DNA of 24,657 nt from positions 1 to 24,657 of the forward strand of contig JAFZCF010000203.1 of assembly GCA_017552165.1 (NCBI GenBank), written 5' to 3'. Shown piece after piece: positions 1 to 7,264 of the stretch; positions within the stretch are counted from its first letter, which is position 1; each line of letters begins with the position of its first letter. The stretch is from Clostridia bacterium. GTDB lineage: Bacteria > Bacillota_A > Clostridia > Oscillospirales > CAG-272. The position numbers and the translations under genes were made by a program. The notes beneath the pieces are model-generated. The model was not told the origin of the DNA. It did not search any database and was given only the letters and a program-made list of their open reading frames with translations.

Positions 1-243
1 GTCGGATGAGTCCGGCGCGTCCGAAGAGGTATCCGGCTCGGGCTGCGTTTCCTTCGCCGTCTCCGTCATGGCGGGCGCGGTATCGCGGCTGTTCGCCGTG
101 TTCACCGTCGTCGCGGCGGCGGAGGTATCGCGGCCACTCGTCCCCGCGCCCTGCGGGCCCGTCACGTCGGCGCATCCCGACGAAAACGCAATCGCGAGGG
201 AGAGCGCGACGAGCAGCGCGATCGCTTTTTTGAATCTGTTCAT
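1..243 (-). CDS. Lipoprotein, N-terminal part only (runs off window edge)
   Basis: Reading from the ATG at 243 leftwards gives 81 open codons with no stop, so the gene continues beyond the window. The product starts with a basic n-region (MNRFKK), then a hydrophobic core, then SSGC with the cysteine at residue 24. This is a signal peptide ending in an acceptable lipobox. After the cysteine comes a low-complexity stretch rich in Thr, Ala, Ser, Asp and Pro, typical of the flexible tether of a surface lipoprotein. The functional domain must lie outside the window, so the role cannot be told. A perfect minus-strand promoter lies at 279-307. A GGGAG at 257-261 is a somewhat distant ribosome site (13 bases). 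It is divergent from valS and not part of that operon. Confidence 0.8.
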   Translation of the reverse strand, partial: MNRFKKAIALLVALSLAIAFSSGCADVTGPQGAGTSGRDTSAAATTVNTANSRDTAPAMTETAKETQPEPDTSSDAPDSSD

Positions 244-278
244 GGTTTTATACTGTCTCCCGTACTTCTTTGTCCCAT

Positions 279-307
279 ATTATACAGCGGTCGCGCGCCG
301 GTGTCAA
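279..307 (-). promoter_or_regulatory. Housekeeping promoter of the left-edge lipoprotein gene
   Basis: On the minus strand there is a TTGACA -35 box (302-307), a 17-base spacer and a TATAAT -10 box (279-284). Transcription should start near 272, about 30 bases upstream of the ATG at 243. Both boxes match the sigma-A consensus exactly. Confidence 0.85.
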
Positions 308-308
308 G

Positions 309-324
309 CGGGGGACCGCCCCCG
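309..324. repeat. Short GC-rich inverted repeat between two divergent promoters
   Basis: CGGGGG (309-314) and CCCCCG (319-324) form a perfect 6-bp dyad around ACCG. It lies between the -35 box of the leftward promoter (ends at 302-307) and that of the rightward valS promoter (336-341). It could bind a regulator of one or both genes. In a GC-rich genome a 6-bp dyad may also be chance. Confidence 0.3.
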
Positions 325-335
325 TCAAATAGTCC

Positions 336-364
336 TTGACAAAGACGCCCGGCCGGTATATAAT
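336..364 (+). promoter_or_regulatory. Housekeeping promoter of valS
   Basis: A TTGACA -35 box (336-341), 17-base spacer and TATAAT -10 box (359-364) are all consensus. The start of transcription should be near 371. That leaves only about 44 bases before the preferred GTG start, too little for a T-box leader of the kind that often controls aminoacyl-tRNA synthetase genes in this phylum. Confidence 0.88.
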
Positions 365-414
365 TATGAGGAATAATCATACCCGCGCGCGGGTTGATCG
401 GACGGAACAGAAAA

Positions 415-3036
415 GTGGAATTATCAAAGAATTATACCCCTAAGGAATTTGAAGGCAAACTCTACGAAATGTGGGAGAAGAACGGCTGTTTCGAGCCGTC
501 CTCCGACGAGACGAAACCGAAGTTTTCGATAGTCATGCCCCCGCCGAACGTGACGGGGCAGCTTCACATGGGCCACGCGCTCGACTGCACGCTCCAGGAC
601 ATCCTCGTCCGCGTAAAGCGCATGGAGGGCTTCAACACCCTCTGGGTGCCCGGCACCGACCACGCCGGCATCGCGACCCAGATAAAGGTCGAGGAGACCC
701 TCAGGAAAGAAAAGGGCCTCACGAGGCACGACCTCGGCAGGGAAGAGTTCCTCAAGGTCGTGTGGGACTGGAAAGAAAAATACGGCGGGCGGATAGTCTA
801 TCAGCAGAAGCAGATGGGCGTCTCCTGCGACTGGAACAGGTCGGCGTTCACCATGAGCCCGTCGCTTTCGCGCGCGGTCAGGAAGGTCTTCGTCTCGCTC
901 TATAAGAAGGGCCTCATTTACAGGGGATTCAGGATCACGAACTGGTGCCCCCACTGCGCGACGGCCCTCTCCGACGCCGAGGTCGAGTACAAAGAGCTCG
1001 AGGGCGGCTTCTGGTATTTCAGATATCCCGTAAAGGACAGCGACGAGTCCGTCGTCATAGCCACGACGCGCCCCGAGACGATGCTCGGGGACACGGCGGT
1101 CGCCGTCAATCCCGACGACGAGCGGTACGCTCACCTCGTCGGAAAGACGCTTATCCTCCCGCTCGTCGGGCGCGAGATACCCGTCATCGCCGACGATTAC
1201 GTCGAAAAGGACTTCGGCACCGGCTGCGTCAAGATCACGCCCTGCCACGACCCGAACGACTTTGAGGTCGGAAAGCGCCACGACCTTCCGCAGATCGTCG
1301 TCATAGACGAAAACGGAAAGATAAACGAACACGGCGGCAAATATCAGGGCCTCGACAGGTTCGAGGCGCGCAAAGCGATAATCTCCGACATGGAGGCCGA
1401 GGGGCTGCTCGTCAAGGTCGAGAAGCTCACGCACAACGTCGCCCACTGCTACCGCTGCGGCTCTGTGATTGAGCCGCTCGCCTCGAGACAGTGGTTCGTC
1501 GCCATGAAGACCCTCGCCGAGCCGGCCATCGCCGCCGTCAAAAAGGGAGACGTCAGGTTCGTCCCCGACAGATTCAGCAAGATATACCTCAACTGGATGG
1601 AGAACATCCAGGACTGGTGCGTTTCGCGCCAGCTCTGGTGGGGACACCGCATCCCCGCCTTCTACTGCGGCAAGTGCGGGCACATCGAGGTCTCGGAGAG
1701 CGACGTCACGGTCTGCCCCGAATGCGGCTCTGCCGACGTGAGGCAGGAGGAGGACGTCCTCGACACCTGGTTCAGCTCCGCCCTCTGGCCCTTCACGACC
1801 CTCGGCTGGCCGGACGAAACGAAGGATCTTAAGACCTTCTACCCGACCGACTGTCTCGTAACGGGCTACGACATCATCACCTTCTGGGTGTCCAAGATGA
1901 TATTCATGGGCATCGAGAACACGGGCGAAAAGCCCTTCTCCGACGTCTTTATCCACGGCCTCGTGCGCGACGCGCAGGGCAGAAAGATGTCAAAATCCCT
2001 CGGCAACGGCATCGACCCGCTCGACATAGTCGACGCATACGGCGCCGACGCCCTGAGATACGCGCTCGCGACGGGCAACGCCCCGGGCAACGACATGCGT
2101 TTCTCGCAGGAGAGGATAGAGGCGGCGCGCAATTTCATCAACAAGATATGGAACGCCTCGCGCTTCGTCCGCATGAACCTCGATATAGATAAGATCGTCC
2201 TCCCCGACCCGTCGGAGTTCAGTCTCGAGGACAAATGGATCCTCGACCGTCTGAACGCCCTCACGGGGGAGGTCAGGCGCAATCTCGACGACTACGAGCT
2301 CGGCGTCGCCCTCCAGAAAATGACGGACTCCATCCGCGACGAGTTCTGCGACTGGTACATAGAGCTCGCGAAGGAGCGTCTGAGCGACAAATTCCATCCC
2401 GGCAACCCCGTCGCCCAGAACGTCATCGCCTGCGTCCTTACGGCCGCGATGAAGCTCATCCACCCCTTCATCCCGTTCATAACCGAGGAGATATGGCAGG
2501 CGCTCCCGCACGAGGGCGTTTCGGTCATGACGTCGGAATATCCGTCGCCGTGCGATTCGCTTTCGTTCCCCGAGGCGTCGCGCAGGATGGCGGACGTCAT
2601 ATCCCTGATAGGCGCGATACGCACCCGCCGCGCCGAGATGAACGTCGCCCATTCGCGGAAAACGAAGATATACGTCGTTTCGAAAAACGGCTCGCTCGAC
2701 GGGTCGGTCAGTCATTTCTTCACCCGCCTCGCCTCGGCATCCGAGGTGATATTCACGGATTCCTATAACGGGACGGACGCCGTTCAGATAGTCACCGACG
2801 CGGCGGTCGCCTGCATTCCGCTCGCCGACATGATAGACGCCGAGAAGGAGATCGCCCGCCTGACGAAGGAAAAAGAGGATCTCGAAAAGGAGATTTCCCG
2901 CCTGACGGCGAAACTCTCGAACGAGGGCTTCGTCTCAAAGGCGCCGGAAAAAGTCGTCGGGGCGGAGCGCTCCAAGCTCGAAAAATACCGCTCGTCGCTC
3001 GATGGTGTACTTGCAGCTCTCGGAAAACTGAGCTGA
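415..3036 (+). CDS. valS: Valine--tRNA ligase
   Basis: Charges tRNA-Val with valine in the cytoplasm and edits mischarged threonine. Numbering from the GTG at 415 (873 residues, usual family length), the class I HIGH signature is HMGH at about 51-54 after PPPNVTGQL, and KMSKS lies at about 524-528. Other family marks are GTDHAGIATQ in the catalytic fold, an editing domain, two cysteine clusters (CYRCG and CGKCG...CPECG) that look zinc-binding, and a C-terminal Glu/Lys-rich coiled coil (IARLTKEKEDLEKEISRL), the tRNA-clamping arm of ValS. The reading frame is open upstream to a TTG at 394. I prefer GTG 415 because family members start just before the 'NYTPKEFE' segment and because the promoter puts the transcript start near 371. 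The ribosome site is weak either way (GGACGGA). No folC follows, unlike many relatives. Confidence 0.97.
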   Translation: MELSKNYTPKEFEGKLYEMWEKNGCFEPSSDETKPKFSIVMPPPNVTGQLHMGHALDCTLQDILVRVKRMEGFNTLWVPGTDHAGIATQIKVEETLRKEKGLTRHDLGREEFLKVVWDWKEKYGGRIVYQQKQMGVSCDWNRSAFTMSPSLSRAVRKVFVSLYKKGLIYRGFRITNWCPHCATALSDAEVEYKELEGGFWYFRYPVKDSDESVVIATTRPETMLGDTAVAVNPDDERYAHLVGKTLILPLVGREIPVIADDYVEKDFGTGCVKITPCHDPNDFEVGKRHDLPQIVVIDENGKINEHGGKYQGLDRFEARKAIISDMEAEGLLVKVEKLTHNVAHCYRCGSVIEPLASRQWFVAMKTLAEPAIAAVKKGDVRFVPDRFSKIYLNWMENIQDWCVSRQLWWGHRIPAFYCGKCGHIEVSESDVTVCPECGSADVRQEEDVLDTWFSSALWPFTTLGWPDETKDLKTFYPTDCLVTGYDIITFWVSKMIFMGIENTGEKPFSDVFIHGLVRDAQGRKMSKSLGNGIDPLDIVDAYGADALRYALATGNAPGNDMRFSQERIEAARNFINKIWNASRFVRMNLDIDKIVLPDPSEFSLEDKWILDRLNALTGEVRRNLDDYELGVALQKMTDSIRDEFCDWYIELAKERLSDKFHPGNPVAQNVIACVLTAAMKLIHPFIPFITEEIWQALPHEGVSVMTSEYPSPCDSLSFPEASRRMADVISLIGAIRTRRAEMNVAHSRKTKIYVVSKNGSLDGSVSHFFTRLASASEVIFTDSYNGTDAVQIVTDAAVACIPLADMIDAEKEIARLTKEKEDLEKEISRLTAKLSNEGFVSKAPEKVVGAERSKLEKYRSSLDGVLAALGKLS

Positions 3037-3056
3037 AACAATAATAATCACGAAGG

Positions 3057-3156
3057 AAAGGAGGATATTATTTCTCGCGGCATCTGCGAAGGTGCTGCAA
3101 TTGCCGTGTTCCCGGAGGAAAACTTAAAAAGCCATTTCACACACGAAAGAGAGTAA
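3057..3156 (+). other. Orphan perfect Shine-Dalgarno followed by an ATT-initiated mini-ORF
   Basis: AAAGGAGG at 3057-3064 is a full match to the anti-SD, but no ATG, GTG or TTG stands 5-9 bases downstream. An ATT at 3070 begins a 28-codon frame ending at 3154-3156, four bases before the next gene's ATG. It may be the debris of a lost gene, a leader peptide with a rare start, or chance. I see no terminator in the valS-to-3161 gap. Confidence 0.2.
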
Positions 3157-3160
3157 AAAA

Positions 3161-3787
3161 ATGAAAAAAATTATCTGTTTTCTATTGCTGTTGGTGGTAA
3201 CGGTCGGTCTGCTTGTCTGTTGTTCACATAATCAGTCACCCGCACAGGAGGGTATGACAGATGATGAAAAACGGGCAAGAATGGTCGAATTGAGGAAGAA
3301 TCTGACAAACTTTTCTGAAGAAGAAAAGAACAGGATCATCAACGAAACCGAACTGTTGACGGAGTACAGCATTTCGTTCGGAGACTTTGATAACAGACTC
3401 AGTGTACTGTATACGGACAGCACTTTCTGTATCAGCAGAGCGAACGGGACGCTTGTCCTGATCAACAGTCCGGAAATGTATCAGTATAATCTCAGAAAAA
3501 GCAATGCCAAAATCGGAGAATACGATTTTCCGATCGGTTCGTCCATGGAGTTTTATATTTTCTCGTTTATCGTTGTTCTCCCGGATAACACCTATTTCAA
3601 CCTCGGAAATAAGGATGCAAATGAACGTGCCCAAACCATTTTTACCGAGGACGATATAGCACAGATGCACTCCGTATATATGGACGCTGACGAATACTTC
3701 AAATTGTGGTATGAACTCGAGCCGTTCTGCGAAGAAGACAAAGCGCTGATTCCATCGAATTTGCCTGAATACAAAAAGCACAAATAA
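3161..3787 (+). CDS. Hypothetical lipoprotein of AT-richer composition
   Basis: A 208-residue product that I do not recognise. MKK plus a hydrophobic run ending LLVCC gives a lipoprotein-type signal with the acylated cysteine at residue 20 or 21. The next 180 residues are hydrophilic and charged, with alternating aromatic segments (for example FYIFSFIVVLPDNTYFNLG) suggesting a small beta-rich external domain, and a basic tail (EYKKHK). GAAAGAGAG eight bases upstream serves as ribosome site. Sampled 60-base stretches hold about 38-47% G+C by hand count, against roughly 60% or more in neighbours, and codons end in A or T far more often. Both suggest later arrival. It may ride on the valS transcript, since no clear promoter of its own is visible. 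Confidence 0.8.
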   Translation: MKKIICFLLLLVVTVGLLVCCSHNQSPAQEGMTDDEKRARMVELRKNLTNFSEEEKNRIINETELLTEYSISFGDFDNRLSVLYTDSTFCISRANGTLVLINSPEMYQYNLRKSNAKIGEYDFPIGSSMEFYIFSFIVVLPDNTYFNLGNKDANERAQTIFTEDDIAQMHSVYMDADEYFKLWYELEPFCEEDKALIPSNLPEYKKHK

Positions 3788-3793
3788 TCCGAC

Positions 3794-3815
3794 TTGACGA
3801 ACGGTTGTTCGTTAA
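3794..3815. repeat. Imperfect 9-bp inverted repeat downstream of the AT-rich lipoprotein gene
   Basis: TTGACGAAC (3794-3802) pairs with GTTCGTTAA (3807-3815) with one mismatch around a GGTT loop. There is no T-tract after it, so it is a poor intrinsic terminator. It could be a transcript-stabilising hairpin or a protein site ahead of the next gene. Confidence 0.35.
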
Positions 3816-3865
3816 CAATGATTACCGTCCCTCAAAGGGACTTCGGCGAAATACAGGAGGTCAAA

Positions 3866-4360
3866 ATGAAAATCAGGATCACTGCGGTCATTCTTGCCGC
3901 GGTCGTCGTTCTCGCCGTGCTCTCGTCCTGCGCGGGCGGCGGGAAAAACTCTTACGACTATTACCCCGGGGATGGATACAGTTCCCGGCCCGACGGCTAC
4001 GTCGACAAAGATCAAATGGCCGCGCTTCCGCAAAAATCTTTGCTCGATGAGTCCGAGATACCGGAGGAACTGATAACTAATCCCATGTTAGAAAACGAGG
4101 TGCCGGTTTGGCTGGCAAAAATAAACGGAAAGATATTTGCGTACGGCGAGGGAAAAATTCAGTTTGATGTGATTTGTACGAGCGAGTTCCATGGGTTCGG
4201 TTTTATGTCAAATCATTTACATTGCTTTTATAGCTTTGATATAGAAACCGGGAAACTAAAGAGAGCGACAGGTGCGCCTGACGACGATTTTATAACGGAG
4301 GAAGAGGCAGAACAGTTGTTCGAAACCGTTAAGAAATCATACGAAACAAAAGCCGATTAG
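3866..4360 (+). CDS. Hypothetical lipoprotein with mosaic composition
   Basis: The ATG at 3866 follows AGGAGG (3855-3860) by five bases. It begins a clear signal peptide ending VLSSC (Cys22), so I reject the longer frame open from 3794. After the cysteine comes a Gly/Tyr/Asp-rich tether (YDYYPGDGYSS) much like that of the next gene's product, then a domain of about 100 residues with no family I recognise. The DNA changes character near codon 65: 3901-3960 is about 63% G+C, whereas 4201-4260 is about 27% (counted by hand). This suggests a GC-rich signal and tether copied from or shared with the neighbour, joined to a foreign AT-rich domain. The C-terminal domain is mixed alpha/beta with a Glu-rich final helix. 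Product length is 164 residues. Confidence 0.8.
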   Translation: MKIRITAVILAAVVVLAVLSSCAGGGKNSYDYYPGDGYSSRPDGYVDKDQMAALPQKSLLDESEIPEELITNPMLENEVPVWLAKINGKIFAYGEGKIQFDVICTSEFHGFGFMSNHLHCFYSFDIETGKLKRATGAPDDDFITEEEAEQLFETVKKSYETKAD

Positions 4361-4423
4361 GCACCGCTTCAACTATTCCGTATTTCAATGCGGGATTATC
4401 ATTATCGATAGGAGGAAATTAAA

Positions 4424-5419
4424 GTGAAAAAGAGAATCGCAGCGGTTTTACTCGCCATGACGTTCGTGCTCGTCTTCGCTTCCTGCTCGGCGATGAGCGG
4501 AAAGAACGGTGCGGCGTCCGACGGGTATTACGACGGGTATTCCGACCCGGGATATTCATACAGGGAAGACGCGAATCAGGCGCCGATCGAATATGAAAAG
4601 ACCTCGTCGGAGGAGCCCGCGCCGGACGAAAAGCTCGTTTACAACGGCACGGTCGAGGCCCAGACGAAGGACGACATCAACGACGCCGCCGACAGGATAA
4701 GGGGCAGGGTGGCGGAGCTTTCCGGCTACGTTTCGAACACAAAAATAAGCCAGAGCGGCTCGGGCTACCGCGGGTATCCCACGGCGGAGCTCGTCTGCCG
4801 CGTTCCGACGGAACAGTTCGACGGCTTCATCGCCTTCCTCAGGGAGACCATGTCCGTCACGAACGCCAGCACCGGCATCGAGAACATAACCGAAAGCTAT
4901 TATTCCGCGAAGTCGGCGTACGACACATATCTCGTCCAGGAACAGCGCCTGCTTCAGCTCATGGAAGAGGCGAAGAACCTCGAGGATATGCTTTTGCTCG
5001 AGGACAAGCTCGCCGCCGTCCGCCGCAACATCCAGTATTACGAGACGATGCTCAAGACATATGACAACAAGGTCGCGTACGCGACGGTGACGGTCTATGT
5101 CACTCAGGTCGTCGAGTACGTCGCGCCCGCCCCCTACACCTTCGGAGAGCGGATAAAGGACGCGTTTTCGAGCTCGTGGGAGGACTTTGCCGACGGGGCG
5201 AAGGACTTTGCCGTCTGGTTCGTCGGGGCGATCCCGACGCTCATCGTCCTCGCGGTTATCGTCCTCGCTATCGTTCTCATCGTCAGGGGCGCGATAAAGA
5301 GCGGTAAAAAGAAGAAGGCGAAGGCCGCCGAGCTCGAGGAGCAGCGCCGTCTCGAGATCGTAAGACGGTATAACGAGGAGCAGGCGAAGGCCTCGGGAAA
5401 TGGACAGCCGACGGCTTGA
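4424..5419 (+). CDS. DUF4349-family lipoprotein with C-terminal membrane anchor
   Basis: The GTG start at 4424 is fixed by AGGAGG at 4410-4415 and by the signal peptide it begins (MKKRIAAVLL...FASC, Cys21). A Tyr/Gly/Asp-rich tether (about 25-70) leads into the DUF4349 region (about 70-240). There 'LVYNGTVEAQTKD', the 'YPTAELVCRVPTEQFDGF' strand, 'ITESYYSAKSAYD', a long coiled-coil segment (QEQRLLQLMEEAKNLEDML...) and 'VAYATVTVYVTQV' follow the order known for the family. A hydrophobic segment at about 267-289 crosses the membrane and ends in a Lys-rich cytoplasmic tail. The protein would thus be held at both ends. The family's function is not established, though an envelope role is likely. 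Its last 20 bases overlap the next gene, which indicates coupled translation. Confidence 0.88.
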   Translation: MKKRIAAVLLAMTFVLVFASCSAMSGKNGAASDGYYDGYSDPGYSYREDANQAPIEYEKTSSEEPAPDEKLVYNGTVEAQTKDDINDAADRIRGRVAELSGYVSNTKISQSGSGYRGYPTAELVCRVPTEQFDGFIAFLRETMSVTNASTGIENITESYYSAKSAYDTYLVQEQRLLQLMEEAKNLEDMLLLEDKLAAVRRNIQYYETMLKTYDNKVAYATVTVYVTQVVEYVAPAPYTFGERIKDAFSSSWEDFADGAKDFAVWFVGAIPTLIVLAVIVLAIVLIVRGAIKSGKKKKAKAAELEEQRRLEIVRRYNEEQAKASGNGQPTA

Positions 5420-5609
5420 GAGGATAAACGAGCTCGCCGTCAAGGGCAAAACGGAGGGGCTCACGGTCGAGGAGAAGGCGGAGCGCGAGGCGCTGAGATT
5501 CGAATATATCTCGGAGCTCAGGGAGAACCTCAGATCTCAGCTCGACAGCACGGTCATAAAATATCCCGACGGCCGCACCGTGCGTCTGTCGGATAAAAAG
5601 AAAAAATAA
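5400..5609 (+). CDS. DUF896 family small cytoplasmic protein
   Basis: A 69-residue protein matching the DUF896 pattern (YnzC/YozC-like in Bacillus): an N-terminal helix 'RLERINELAVKGKTEGLTVEEKAEREALRFEYISELR', then 'NLRSQL' and a short tail 'YPDGRTVRL' ending in lysines. Members form a two-helix hairpin and are small soluble proteins. One Bacillus member lies in the SOS-regulated yneA operon, but their biochemical role is unknown. The ATG lies inside the end of the DUF4349 gene (20-base overlap, different frame), so translation is probably coupled. Length is typical of the family. Confidence 0.85.
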   Translation: MDSRRLERINELAVKGKTEGLTVEEKAEREALRFEYISELRENLRSQLDSTVIKYPDGRTVRLSDKKKK

Positions 5610-5627
5610 TTTTTGGAGGGAACCAAA

Positions 5628-6119
5628 ATGGCAAAAGAAAAAAAGAGCGGGTTCTTCAAGGACTTCAAGGACTTCATTTCGAAGGGCAACATCCTCGACA
5701 TGGCGGTCGGCGTCGTGATCGGCGGCGCCTTCGGAAAGATAGTCACGGGGCTCGTCAATTACATCATCAACCCGCTGATCTCGCTGCTCACCGGCGGCAC
5801 GAGTCTTGAAAACGTCAAGACCGTCCTCGTCGAGGGCGTGGAGGCGGACGAGGCGGCGGGCGTCGCCGCGGTCCAGGAGGTCGCCATCCAGTGGGGCGCG
5901 TGGATCCAGACGATAGTCGATTTCCTTCTCGTCGCGCTGTGCATCTTCCTCGTCATCAGGGCGATAGTCAAGGCGAAGGCCGCGTCCGAGAAGCTGAAGA
6001 AGAAGGAAGAGGAGCCCGCTCCCGAGCCGGAACCCGAACCCGAAGCGGATCCCGAGCCGACCGAAAAGGACCTCCTCGCCGAGATCGTCGAGCTTCTTAA
6101 AGAGAAAAAGGGAGAATAA
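5628..6119 (+). CDS. mscL: Large-conductance mechanosensitive channel MscL
   Basis: Releases solutes through a homopentameric membrane pore when osmotic downshock stretches the bilayer. The ATG at 5628 follows GGAGG (5615-5619) by eight bases. The N-terminal amphipathic segment 'FKDFKDFISKGNILDMAVGVVIGGAFGKIV' is the family signature covering the pore-lining first helix (about 22-44). A periplasm-facing loop with an acidic, Ala/Val-rich stretch follows, and the second membrane helix is 'IVDFLLVALCIFLVIRAI' (about 95-113). The cytoplasmic part is longer than usual (163 residues in all, against about 136 in E. coli) because of a Pro-Glu repeat linker (PAPEPEPEPEADPEP), before the conserved C-terminal bundle helix 'LLAEIVELLKEK'. 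It is probably cotranscribed with the DUF896 gene. Confidence 0.96.
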   Translation: MAKEKKSGFFKDFKDFISKGNILDMAVGVVIGGAFGKIVTGLVNYIINPLISLLTGGTSLENVKTVLVEGVEADEAAGVAAVQEVAIQWGAWIQTIVDFLLVALCIFLVIRAIVKAKAASEKLKKKEEEPAPEPEPEPEADPEPTEKDLLAEIVELLKEKKGE

Positions 6120-6133
6120 TAAAGATTTTATCG

Positions 6134-6156
6134 GGACCGGGGCGCCGCCCCGGTCC
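6134..6156 (+). terminator. Strong hairpin after mscL lacking a T-tract
   Basis: GGACCGGGGC (6134-6143) and GCCCCGGTCC (6147-6156) pair perfectly over 10 bp around a 3-base loop. Only TTGTAAGG follows, so intrinsic termination would be weak. It ends five bases before the AAGGAG ribosome site of the kinase gene, so it may instead shield a processed end or reduce read-through. Confidence 0.45.
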
Positions 6157-6171
6157 TTGTAAGGAGACAAT

Positions 6172-7128
6172 ATGTTCAGAATAGGTATCGACCTCGGCGG
6201 CACGAACATCGCCGCCGGCATTGTTAACGACGAAATGAAGATAGTCCGCAAGGGCTCGGTCCCGACCGGCGCTTTCCGCGATCCCGACGAGATAACCGCC
6301 GACATGGCGAAGCTCTGCCTCGATCTGATCGCTGCCGAGGGGCTTTCGATTTGCGATATCGAGAGCGTGGGGATAGGCGCCCCGGGCTCCATTGACCCCG
6401 TGAAAAAGAAGATAATCACGGCCTTCACCATGTCCACGTCGAACTATCCCCTCGGGGAAAAGCTCGCCGGGATGCTCGGCTGTCCCGTTTCGAAGATATT
6501 TATGGACAACGACGCAAACGCGGCGGCGCTCGGCGAGACCGTCGCGGGGGCGGCGAGGGGCGCGAAGGACGCGATAATGATAACCCTCGGCACGGGCGTC
6601 GGCGGCGGCATCGTCATCGACGGCAAAATCTACGCCGGCTTCAACAACATGGGCGCAGAGATAGGCCACATGGTCATAAAGCGCGGCGGCAGAAAGTGCT
6701 CGTGCGGACGCCGCGGCTGCTTTGAGGCGTACTGCTCGGCGACGGCCCTGAGAGAGCTCACCGCCGAGGCGCTGTCAAAGGACAAGGACAGCGTCATGTG
6801 GGACGACATCGGCAGGGACATCACCAAGGTTTCGGCAAAGACCGCCTTCGCCGCAAAGCGCAAGGGCGACCGCCTCGGCACCCTCGTCGCCGACAGGTAC
6901 ATAAAGGACCTCGCCTGCGGCATCGCAAACCTCGTCAACATCTTCCAGCCCGAGGTGCTCTGCATCGGCGGCGGAGTGTGCAACGAAGGGGCGTATCTGC
7001 TCGATCCCGTCGTGCGCATAGTCAGGCGCGAGCAGTTCACCCACGTGAACAGGGTCAAGACGAAGGTCGTCATCGCCGCCCTCGGCAACGACGCCGGCAT
7101 CATCGGCGCCGCAGCTCTCGGCAGGTGA
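6172..7128 (+). CDS. ROK-family sugar kinase, probable glucokinase
   Basis: Probably phosphorylates glucose (or a related hexose) with ATP in the cytoplasm, feeding glycolysis. The 318-residue length suits a bacterial ROK kinase. An N-terminal phosphate-binding loop 'GIDLGGTNIAAGIV' starts the actin-like fold. 'MDNDANAAALGE' holds the likely catalytic aspartate (D114), and 'TLGTGVGGGIVIDG' is the second ATP-binding motif. 'GAEIGHM' with H166 plus 'CSCGRRGCFE' (C176, C178, C183) make the ROK zinc site. The ATG at 6172 follows AAGGAG (6161-6166). A strong terminator closes the gene. No separate promoter is obvious in the 52-base gap after mscL, so expression may depend on read-through. Substrate within the ROK family is inferred from resemblance to glucokinases, and N-acetyl sugars remain possible. 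Confidence 0.9.
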   Translation: MFRIGIDLGGTNIAAGIVNDEMKIVRKGSVPTGAFRDPDEITADMAKLCLDLIAAEGLSICDIESVGIGAPGSIDPVKKKIITAFTMSTSNYPLGEKLAGMLGCPVSKIFMDNDANAAALGETVAGAARGAKDAIMITLGTGVGGGIVIDGKIYAGFNNMGAEIGHMVIKRGGRKCSCGRRGCFEAYCSATALRELTAEALSKDKDSVMWDDIGRDITKVSAKTAFAAKRKGDRLGTLVADRYIKDLACGIANLVNIFQPEVLCIGGGVCNEGAYLLDPVVRIVRREQFTHVNRVKTKVVIAALGNDAGIIGAAALGR

Positions 7129-7153
7129 ATCGCTCCCGATAAAACCGCATAAC

Positions 7154-7181
7154 GCCCCGCCGCCCGGCGGGGCTTTTTGTT
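7154..7181 (+). terminator. Intrinsic terminator of the ROK kinase operon
   Basis: GCCCCGCC (7154-7161) and GGCGGGGC (7166-7173) form a perfect 8-bp stem with a GCCC loop, followed by TTTTTGTT. This ends transcription before the ymdB promoter. Confidence 0.92.
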
Positions 7182-7202
7182 CGCATCAGGGCATTTTTCC
7201 GA

Positions 7203-7231
7203 TTGACAACGCGGGCGGGATATGATATAAT
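7203..7231 (+). promoter_or_regulatory. Promoter of the ymdB-lon-scpAB-rluB operon
   Basis: TTGACA (7203-7208), a 17-base spacer and TATAAT (7226-7231), with TGA just before the -10 giving an extended -10. No other clear promoter or terminator was seen until 15252, so this may drive nine genes. Confidence 0.9.
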
Positions 7232-7264
7232 AGCAAAGATTATTTATTAGGGGGAGAACGCTCT

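Noticed and set aside
68..376. Plus-strand open frames at the left edge
   Set aside because: They are shadows of the minus-strand lipoprotein gene, which has a proper signal peptide and a perfect promoter.
424..1956. A 510-codon open frame on the minus strand opposite valS, and a 516-codon one opposite lon (8075-9625)
   Set aside because: Both mirror codon bias of strongly conserved genes in GC-rich DNA. The predicted products are Asp/Val/Arg-rich without domains, and the true genes on the plus strand carry complete motifs.
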